From Actinacidiphila alni (lineage in GTDB: Bacteria; Actinomycetota; Actinomycetes; Streptomycetales; Streptomycetaceae): a stretch of DNA of 64,000 nucleotides. The stretch is from the NCBI RefSeq assembly GCF_900112845.1, contig NZ_FONG01000007.1, positions 62,001 to 126,000 on the forward strand, given 5' to 3'. Below the pieces are notes generated by a model. It was not told where the DNA came from, searched no databases, and saw only the letters and a program-made list of their open reading frames with translations. Shown here in pieces: positions 58,209 to 64,000 of this stretch. The stretch's first letter is position 1; every line of letters starts with the position of its first letter. The translations under genes and the position numbers were made by a program.

Positions 58209-59977
58209 TCACGCTGCTGCTGCGGATCGTCGGGGACACCCAACGCCGCCCGCTGCTGCGCTACTTGCTGTCCACCACCGTCTACGCGGTCAGCGAGGGC
58301 GTCGCCTTCGGCCTGCTGGTGCCGCTGCTCACCGCCCTGCTCGGCGGTGACACCCGCACGGCGGGCTGGTGGCTGCTGCCGCTGGCCGGCACCGTGGTCG
58401 TCGGCTGGATCGCCCACTACGACATGGGAATCCGGGCGCTGCTGCTGTCGTCGGCCTGGCGGCGCTCGCTGTACGAGCGGCTCGGCGCGCATGTCGTACG
58501 GCTGCCGCTCGGCTGGTTCGACGGCGCCCGCACCGGGCAGTTGGAGCGGCTGCTGGGGCAGGGCGTGAACACCGCGACGCGGTCTGTGCACCTGGCGCAG
58601 ACCCTGATCGGCGCGGTGCTCACACCGGCCACCATCTTCGTCTTCCTGGTCTGCTACGACTGGCGGATCGCGCTGTCGGTGCTGGTCACGGTGCCGGTGG
58701 TGCTCGCGGTCTTCGCGGTGGCCAGGCGGCTGACCGACCGCAGCGAGGCCGAGCACGACGCGGCGGCGGCCGAGGCCGGGGCACGGCTGGTGGAATTCGC
58801 GGGCGCGCAGCCGGTGCTGCGCGCCAACGGCCGGTCGGCGGAGGTGTCGGGCGGCGGGCACGGGCAGTTGGACGACGCGCTGGCGGCGCAGCACAAGGCG
58901 GCCAGGCGCGAGGTCACCGGGGCGCTGCCCGGTCTCCAACTGGGCCAGCTCGCCATCCAGTCGGCCTTCACCGCCGTCCTGGTGATCGGGGTGCTGCTCG
59001 CCACCCATCACGAGGTGTCGCCCGCGCGGGCGGTGGCGCTGCTGGTGCTCGGGGTGCACTTCCTCCAGCCCTTCGCGGTCGTCGCGGGCGCGGTGCAGGC
59101 GCTGCGCTCCTGCCGGGCGGCGGTCGAACGGATCGACGCGGTGCTGAGCACTCCCCCGCTGCCGGAACCGGCCGAACCCCGCACCCTCAAGGGCGGCGCC
59201 GGCCGTACGGGCGGGCTGTCCGTGGAGATCGACGACGTCCGCTTCGGATACGGCGACGGTCCGGGGGCGGCGGGACCGGTGCTCGACGGGCTGACGCTGC
59301 GGATCCCGGCGGGCGGCACGACCGCCCTGGTCGGGGCGTCCGGCGCGGGCAAGACCACGGTCACCAAGCTGATCGCGCGCTTCTTCGACGTCGACGGCGG
59401 CGCGGTCAGGATCGGCGGCGTCGACGTACGGGAGCTGACCACGGACGAGCTGATGGACACCGTGTCGATGGTGTTCCAGGACGTCCGGCTCACCGACGGC
59501 ACCGTGGAGGACAACATCCGGCTCGGCCGGCCGGACGCGACCGACGCGCAGGTGCGGGAGGCGGCGCGCCGGGCGCGGGCTGACCTCGTCGCGGAGAGCC
59601 TGCCGGACGGCTGGGCGAGCCGGGTCGGCGAGGGCGGCGGTCTGCTGTCCGGCGGCGAGCGGCAGCGGGTGGCGATCGCCCGCACCCTGCTCAAGGACAC
59701 GCCGATCGTGCTGCTGGACGAGGCGACGTCGGCGCTGGACGCGGAGAACGAGCGCGACGTTCACGAGGCGCTGGCCGAACTCGGCGCCGGGCGAACCCTG
59801 TTGGTGATCGCCCACCGGCTGACGACGGTCGCGGGCGCGGACCGTATCGCGGTGCTCGCCGACGGCCGGATCGCCGAACAGGGCACCCATGAGGAGCTGT
59901 TGGCGGCCGGCGGGCGTTACGCGGCGCTGTGGGCGGAGCACGAGCGGGCGCGCGGCTGGCGGCTCACCAACCGCTGA
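58205..59977 (+). CDS. ABC transporter, exporter-type fused permease/ATPase (siderophore system, second subunit)
   Basis: The 590-residue protein starts at a GTG overlapping the first subunit's stop by GTGA, so the two are translationally coupled and probably form a heterodimer. Six helices lie within about 15-300. The ATPase has Walker A GASGAGKTT (about 377), LSGGERQRV (about 480) and LDEATSALD. Its glutamate after Walker B is present in both subunits, so both sites may be active. The operon ends here; no hairpin is evident before the convergent mce-type gene. Confidence 0.93.
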   Translation: MITLLLRIVGDTQRRPLLRYLLSTTVYAVSEGVAFGLLVPLLTALLGGDTRTAGWWLLPLAGTVVVGWIAHYDMGIRALLLSSAWRRSLYERLGAHVVRLPLGWFDGARTGQLERLLGQGVNTATRSVHLAQTLIGAVLTPATIFVFLVCYDWRIALSVLVTVPVVLAVFAVARRLTDRSEAEHDAAAAEAGARLVEFAGAQPVLRANGRSAEVSGGGHGQLDDALAAQHKAARREVTGALPGLQLGQLAIQSAFTAVLVIGVLLATHHEVSPARAVALLVLGVHFLQPFAVVAGAVQALRSCRAAVERIDAVLSTPPLPEPAEPRTLKGGAGRTGGLSVEIDDVRFGYGDGPGAAGPVLDGLTLRIPAGGTTALVGASGAGKTTVTKLIARFFDVDGGAVRIGGVDVRELTTDELMDTVSMVFQDVRLTDGTVEDNIRLGRPDATDAQVREAARRARADLVAESLPDGWASRVGEGGGLLSGGERQRVAIARTLLKDTPIVLLDEATSALDAENERDVHEALAELGAGRTLLVIAHRLTTVAGADRIAVLADGRIAEQGTHEELLAAGGRYAALWAEHERARGWRLTNR

Positions 59978-60048
59978 GGCATGTCGGTGGCGCGACCGGT
60001 GGCGCCGGCCGCCGGCCGCCATCGGCTCGTACGCCCGCGCCGTCCGGG

Positions 60049-60798
60049 TCAGTTGAAGGTGTCGATGGCGGAGATCTTCCAGCTGCCGCCCTGCCGCACC
60101 GCGTCCACCGCGAACATCGCCGCCGCGTACGTGGTGGCGTCGTTCGCGGCCTTGGCGGTGCTGGTGTTGCTCTGGTCGGCGAAGACCAGCAGCCGGGCCC
60201 GGTCGCCGTCGAGTAGTTCGACGCCGGTGTCGGTGACGGTGGTGGTGAGCACCAGCTTCTGCTTCGGCGCCTGCGCGCGGACCTGCGCGAGCATGGTGGC
60301 GTACTGCTGGACGGCCTTGCCGGTCAGTACGCGCTCGGCCGCGTCGTCGGTACGGGCGGTGTCGGCGTAGTTGTAGGAGAAGACGGCGTTCACGGCCTGC
60401 GTGACGCTGCCCTTGACCTCGCTGGTGCGGGCGGTGTCGGTGAGCGCGCTGTTGCCGGTGGCGGCGGAGTCGCGCAGGTCGGCCGCCTTGCCCGCGGACC
60501 AGGCGGCCAGGCCCCCGAGCAGCACCGTCAGCACCGCGAGGCAGACGGTCAGCACCGTCGCGGCGCTCGGGCGCCTGCGCGCCGCCCCGGGCTTCCCGTC
60601 GGCGGCGGGAGTGTCGGCCGGGACATCGGCGGGCGCGTCGATGGAGGTGTCGGCGGGCGCGTCCGCCGGGGCCGGGCGGGCGCGCAGGGCCGTACCCGTA
60701 CGGGTCGCGGTGCGCTCGGGACGCCCGGGCCGGTCGGTGGCGGCCGCGGTGGCCGCCAGCCGGCGCTGACGGTTGATCAGGTGGCGGGTCGTCGACAT
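60049..60798 (-). CDS. Mce-associated membrane protein (last gene of mce operon in this window)
   Basis: The 249-residue protein has a cytosolic, Arg/Ala/Asp/Pro-rich N-terminus of about 75 residues, one membrane helix at about 78-103 (SAATVLTVCLAVLTVLLGGLAAW) and an exported NTF2-like domain. The domain ends RLLVFADQSNTSTAKAAND...GSWKISAIDTFN. This layout is that of the mas/mce-associated proteins encoded at the end of actinobacterial mce operons, thought to stabilise Mce lipid-transport complexes. It is convergent with the ABC operon. Confidence 0.88.
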   Translation of the reverse strand: MSTTRHLINRQRRLAATAAATDRPGRPERTATRTGTALRARPAPADAPADTSIDAPADVPADTPAADGKPGAARRRPSAATVLTVCLAVLTVLLGGLAAWSAGKAADLRDSAATGNSALTDTARTSEVKGSVTQAVNAVFSYNYADTARTDDAAERVLTGKAVQQYATMLAQVRAQAPKQKLVLTTTVTDTGVELLDGDRARLLVFADQSNTSTAKAANDATTYAAAMFAVDAVRQGGSWKISAIDTFN

Positions 60799-60830
60799 GG
60801 CGGCGGCTCCTCTCGCGGACGGCGGGGCGG

Positions 60831-61451
60831 CTACTGGCCGTCGGTGGTGGAAGGGGCCGGGGACGACGTGTCGCCGGCGGCGCTGTCGCCCATCGGAGCC
60901 TGGCCGAGAGCGCTGAGCTTCCAGCCGGACGCGGTACGGGTGAGCTCGCCGAGCATCCGGCTCTCCTTGACGGCGGGCTTGGCCTTCGGTGCCTCGACGG
61001 TGATCCGCAGCGCGATCATCACGCTCGCCTTTCCGGTCCTGGTGTCCAGCTCGGTGACCGCGCCGGACAGCACCTTCGCGGTGCTGACCGTCTGCACCTG
61101 CTGCACCTGCTTCTCGAACGCGGCCCGGCCCTGCACCAGTTGGCTGTGCAGGTCGCCGGTGGTGGAGTCCTCCCAGATGTCCAGGCCGCGGTCGACGTCG
61201 GAGTGATCGAGCGTGTTCATGTTCTGCACCGCCTGCTCCCCCGCCGCCAGGACGGTGTCGCGGGTCCGCGCGAAGGCCGCGTCGTCGTCGTGCGCGGCCC
61301 CGTACCAGGACCAGCCGGTGAGTGCGGCGGCCACCGCCGCGACGACGGCGAGCGCGACGGCCGCCGCGAGCAGCGGCCGGCGCGGCGCGCGGGCCCGTGC
61401 CGCGAGACCGTCGAGCAGCGCCTTGCGGCCTGCGAGGGGCGTACGTGCCAT
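60831..61451 (-). CDS. Mce-associated membrane protein
   Basis: The 206-residue protein begins with a short basic region, one membrane helix at about 26-46 (RPLLAAAVALAVVAAVAAALTGW) and an exported domain (DDAAFARTRDTVLAAGEQAVQNMNTLDHSDVDRGLDIWEDSTTGDLHSQLVQGR), the usual start of Mce-associated NTF2-like domains. It lies 32 bp upstream of the next gene of the operon and 46 bp downstream of its predecessor. Confidence 0.88.
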   Translation of the reverse strand: MARTPLAGRKALLDGLAARARAPRRPLLAAAVALAVVAAVAAALTGWSWYGAAHDDDAAFARTRDTVLAAGEQAVQNMNTLDHSDVDRGLDIWEDSTTGDLHSQLVQGRAAFEKQVQQVQTVSTAKVLSGAVTELDTRTGKASVMIALRITVEAPKAKPAVKESRMLGELTRTASGWKLSALGQAPMGDSAAGDTSSPAPSTTDGQ

Positions 61452-61497
61452 CTGCCGTCCTCCTACCGGGACTTGCGTTCCGCTGCTTCGGTGGTGC

Positions 61498-62127
61498 TCA
61501 TCGGGCCTTGAGATCGGTGATCCGCCAGTGGCCGCCGTCCAGCCGCGCGCTGACCGACAGTTGGGCGGCCGCGGTGGTGGGCGCGGCGCCCGCCCGCTGC
61601 GCGGTCTGGTCGAGGAAGACCAGCAAACGGGCCTGGCCACCCGCCAGTCGGACGACGCCGGCGCGGACCACCCGGGTGGTGAGCGTGAGGTGCTGGTCGG
61701 CGACGCGCTGCCGGATCTGCGCGAACAGCGCCTGGTACTGGTCGGCCGCCGCGCCGTCCAGCAGGTCGCGGGCGGCGGCCTCGGTGGCGCCGGTGCCGTC
61801 CGGGGTGTACGCGAAGATCTTCTCCAGCGCGCTGCTCACATCGCCGGTGAGCCGGTCGGTGGCCCCGGTGTCGGTCAGCGCGTGATTGCCGGTGGCGGCC
61901 GGGTCCTTCAGCCGGTGGGCGGCCCAGCCGAATCCGCCGCCGCCCAGGAGCAGCAGCACGATCGCGGCGACGGCCGCCGTCCGCCGCCACCCGTACGGCC
62001 ACCGCCAATTCCGTACGGCCGCCCACCTGTTGGCCTCGGGCGCCGCGGCCTCCTCGGCCTCGACCTCGCCATCTGCCTCGGCCTCGGGCACGTCGATGTC
62101 CGTCCCGGGTTCGTGGGTGGTGCTCAC
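61498..62127 (-). CDS. Mce-associated membrane protein
   Basis: The 209-residue protein starts at a GTG behind GGGAGGGGG. An acidic N-terminus (EAEADGEVEAEEAA) precedes one membrane helix at about 50-70 and the exported domain GNHALTDTGATDRLTGDVSSALEKIF ... LLVFLDQTAQRAG, which parallels the last gene of the operon. It appears to be a paralogue of the protein at 60.0-60.8 kb. Confidence 0.87.
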   Translation of the reverse strand: MSTTHEPGTDIDVPEAEADGEVEAEEAAAPEANRWAAVRNWRWPYGWRRTAAVAAIVLLLLGGGGFGWAAHRLKDPAATGNHALTDTGATDRLTGDVSSALEKIFAYTPDGTGATEAAARDLLDGAAADQYQALFAQIRQRVADQHLTLTTRVVRAGVVRLAGGQARLLVFLDQTAQRAGAAPTTAAAQLSVSARLDGGHWRITDLKAR

Positions 62128-62146
62128 TGGGCCCCCTCCCCTGCCT

Positions 62147-62659
62147 CTACTCGTCCGCGCCGACGGGCACCGCGGTGAGCGCCGTGAGTTTCCAGCCGTC
62201 CGGGGTACGGGACAGGCCCGCCTCGAACCGCTTGCGGTCGGTGGTGGCCGCGCCCGACCGGGGCTCGACCCTGACCTGCACGGTCGCGATGAGCTTCGCC
62301 GTACCGGCCCTGGTGTCCAGTTCGGTGACCGCCGCGTCGGTGACCGTGCCCCGGGTGGAGGTGCCGGACCGTTTGAGTGCGGCGGCGTCCGCGCTGTGGG
62401 TGCCGGCCAGCCGGTCGTGCAGCGGCCCGGTGGTCGCGTCCAGCCAGGCCGCCAGGTCACGGTCCCGGTGCGCGCTGTCCACGGTGTTCAGCCGGGTGAT
62501 GTCCCGCTGCCCGTCGGCGAGCGCGGCGTCGCGCGCCTTGGCGTAGCTCAGCGTGCCGTCGCCGCGGGTGCCGGCGTACGACCAGGCGCCGAGCGCGCAC
62601 ACCAGCGCCGCGATCAGCCAGGCCGTACCCCACAGGGCGGCCGGTCGGCGGGCCCTCAT
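62147..62659 (-). CDS. Mce-associated membrane protein
   Basis: The 170-residue protein has one N-terminal membrane helix at about 7-28 and the exported domain YAKARDAALADGQRDITRLNTVDSAHRDRDLAAWLDATTGPLHDRLAG, parallel to the gene at 60.8-61.5 kb. Its ATG overlaps the stop of the upstream Mce protein as ATGA, so the two are translationally coupled. The four accessory proteins alternate between two subtypes, suggesting a duplicated pair. Confidence 0.88.
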   Translation of the reverse strand: MRARRPAALWGTAWLIAALVCALGAWSYAGTRGDGTLSYAKARDAALADGQRDITRLNTVDSAHRDRDLAAWLDATTGPLHDRLAGTHSADAAALKRSGTSTRGTVTDAAVTELDTRAGTAKLIATVQVRVEPRSGAATTDRKRFEAGLSRTPDGWKLTALTAVPVGADE

Positions 62660-63978
62660 CGGGTGTTCCCGAGGCCGAGCAGGTCCGCCATCGTGCTGCC
62701 CGCGCTCCGGCCGGGCGCCGGCAGGGCGGGCAGGCCCAGCGCGCCGGGCAGCGCGGGCGCGCCGTAGGTGGTCGGGGTGCCGGACGAGGGTGCGGACCCG
62801 GTGGCGGTCGACGTCGAGGTCGAGGTCGGCAGCACGGAACCGGGCTGCGCCGGGTCCGGGACGCCGCCGCCGTACGGCGCGTTGGCCGAACCGCGGACAT
62901 CGGTGCCGGAGGAGGCGGGGGCGGTGCAGCGCGCCGCGGTGTTGAGCGCGGTGGCGGGCGGCTTGAGGTCGAGGCCGTTGCGGTAGGTGGTGCCGCCGTA
63001 TCCGGAGGTGCAGGGCAGCGGTGAGAAGAAGGTGACGGCCATGCCGAAGTGCAGGCCCTTGCCGTCCACCGCCGTGGAGCCGGCCGAGGCGACCGCGGGC
63101 ATCTTCACCAGGAACTCCTCGATGCCGTGCTGCCGGGTGACGGCGATGTCGGACGTGGTCAGCAGATTCGCCAGCACCACGCTCAGCTGCGGCCCGACGT
63201 CCCGCAGCAGCGCGGTGACCTGTCCGGCCGCGCCCGGCGCCGCCGCGATCAGCCGGCGCAGGTCGGTGTCGGAGTCGTTCAGCTGGCCGGCCAACTGACT
63301 GGCGCTGGTGGCGAAGGACTTGATGGCGTCGCCCTCGTCGGCCTGGGTGCGCAGCACGGTCTGCCCGTCGACCATCAGCTTGGTGTCGGTCGGCAGATTG
63401 GTGTCGGCGGCGGCGATGAATTCGCCGCTGGTGTCCAGCAGCGACTGGAGGTTGTCGCCCTGCCCGGCGAACGCCTTCCCGAATTCGTCCACGACCGTCT
63501 GCAACGACTTCAGCGGTACGGAACCGGCGAGGCTGTTGACGCTGGTGAGCAGATTGGTGACGGGCGCGGGCGTACGGGTGTCGGCCCGTGCGATCCGCGA
63601 GCCGTTCGCGAGGTACGGGCGGGCGTCGGTGGTCGGCCGCAGGTCGATGTACTGCTCGCCGACCGCGGACAGGCTGGCGACGACCGCCTGAAGGTGGGCG
63701 GGGATGTGCGGCGCCGAGTCGTTGATCCGCAGCTCCGCCTCCACCCCGTCGTCGGTGAGCCGGATCGGGCCGACCCGGCCGACCGAGACGCCCCGGTAGG
63801 TGACGTTGGCGTGCTCGAACAGGCCGCCGGTCTCGGGGAGTTCGGCCGTGACGGTGTAGTAGCCGCGCATGCCGACGAAGCGGCCGAGGTCGGCGTAGCG
63901 GACCCCGATGAAGCCGAGCACGAGGACGGCGATCAGCAGGAAGGCGATGTTCTTGACGACGGTCGCGCGGGTGATCAT
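62656..63978 (-). CDS. MCE-family lipid-transport protein
   Basis: The 440-residue protein has an N-terminal membrane anchor (ATVVKNIAFLLIAVLVLGFIGV) and the MlaD/MCE domain (YYTVTAELPETGGLFEHANVTYRGVSVGRVGPIRL, then GEQYIDLRP), followed by a helical tube-forming region to about 330 and a Thr/Ser/Gly/Pro-rich tail. Mce proteins form hexameric tubes that carry lipids or sterols between the membrane and outside. It is likely the last Mce subunit of an operon whose start lies beyond the window. Confidence 0.92.
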   Translation of the reverse strand: MITRATVVKNIAFLLIAVLVLGFIGVRYADLGRFVGMRGYYTVTAELPETGGLFEHANVTYRGVSVGRVGPIRLTDDGVEAELRINDSAPHIPAHLQAVVASLSAVGEQYIDLRPTTDARPYLANGSRIARADTRTPAPVTNLLTSVNSLAGSVPLKSLQTVVDEFGKAFAGQGDNLQSLLDTSGEFIAAADTNLPTDTKLMVDGQTVLRTQADEGDAIKSFATSASQLAGQLNDSDTDLRRLIAAAPGAAGQVTALLRDVGPQLSVVLANLLTTSDIAVTRQHGIEEFLVKMPAVASAGSTAVDGKGLHFGMAVTFFSPLPCTSGYGGTTYRNGLDLKPPATALNTAARCTAPASSGTDVRGSANAPYGGGVPDPAQPGSVLPTSTSTSTATGSAPSSGTPTTYGAPALPGALGLPALPAPGRSAGSTMADLLGLGNTR

Positions 63979-64000
63979 CGGCGGCCCCCGCTCGTACGCG
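63975..64000 (-). CDS. 3' end of the preceding mce-operon gene (partial)
   Basis: On the minus strand the frame ending RTSGGRR then TGA overlaps the Mce start as ATGA, the same coupling seen at the next junction. Only the last eight codons or so are inside the window; identity as another Mce protein is inferred from operon structure. Confidence 0.5.

Noticed and set aside
1..64000. Transfer RNA, ribosomal RNA, transposase or phage genes
   Set aside because: Reading both strands I saw no cloverleaf-type pattern, rRNA stretch or recombinase motif; a dedicated RNA search was not possible here.

Overview
The window is high-GC actinobacterial chromosome. Gene content and order point to Streptomyces or a close relative in the Streptomycetaceae: lipB-lipA, a DUF4191 gene, an RDD gene, glnA, glnII, the maltose system, glnE and a glnA2-type gene all occur in the order I recall from Streptomyces coelicolor. 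GTG starts, purine-rich ribosome binding sites, a rare in-frame TTA codon, and GlnR, PhoP and iron-regulator style boxes agree with this. I found no tRNA, rRNA, CRISPR array, transposase, prophage or plasmid function.

Layout. 0-0.4 kb: palindromic repeat element. 0.4-7.6 kb: core block with an HTH/TPR-type regulator, lipoate synthesis (lipB, lipA), small conserved genes and glnA under a GlnR box. 7.6-26.4 kb: accessory zone with an alpha/beta hydrolase, an ECF sigma factor with its neighbouring reductase, a secreted serine protease, three VOC-fold proteins, a Nei/Fpg glycosylase, a LuxR-type regulator, a large membrane protein carrying a TTA codon, two penicillin-binding/beta-lactamase-fold hydrolases, and three decayed genes (FG-GAP protein, glycoside hydrolase, truncated globin). 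26.4-31.4 kb: an oxidoreductase, glnII, a sigma-like/membrane/exported fusion and an acetyltransferase. 31.5-43.9 kb: the maltodextrin system, with a giant secreted amylase-pullulanase divergent from malEFG-aglA, followed by malR. 43.9-46.1 kb: a PAP2 protein and a thioesterase/HxlR divergent pair. 46.2-49.2 kb: glnE. 49.4-52.8 kb: a phosphoesterase behind a PHO box, an MFS transporter and a TolB-like protein. 52.8-53.6 kb: an HTH/DUF2975 pair. 53.6-55.0 kb: glnA2. 55.2-60.0 kb: an iron-box operon with a binding lipoprotein and two exporter-fold ABC proteins. 60.0-64.0 kb: the 3' end of an mce operon.

How the parts work together. Nitrogen assimilation is the main theme. GSI (glnA), GSII (glnII), the adenylyltransferase GlnE and a GlnA2-type ligase all lie here, and GlnA keeps the Tyr397 that GlnE modifies. 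The glnA and glnII upstream regions carry GlnR-like half-sites at 11-bp spacing, and at glnII these coincide with a PhoP-like direct repeat. The maltose block covers extracellular starch and pullulan breakdown, uptake, intracellular hydrolysis and repression. The mce tail and the iron operon add envelope-associated transport.

Unusual points are a ~145-bp element found twice with its loop inverted relative to the flank, two genes with apparent internal deletions, a sigma-like domain fused to a membrane segment and a large exported domain, and several strong uncatalogued operator-like palindromes. All homology statements rest on recognising motifs by eye; no database search was run.
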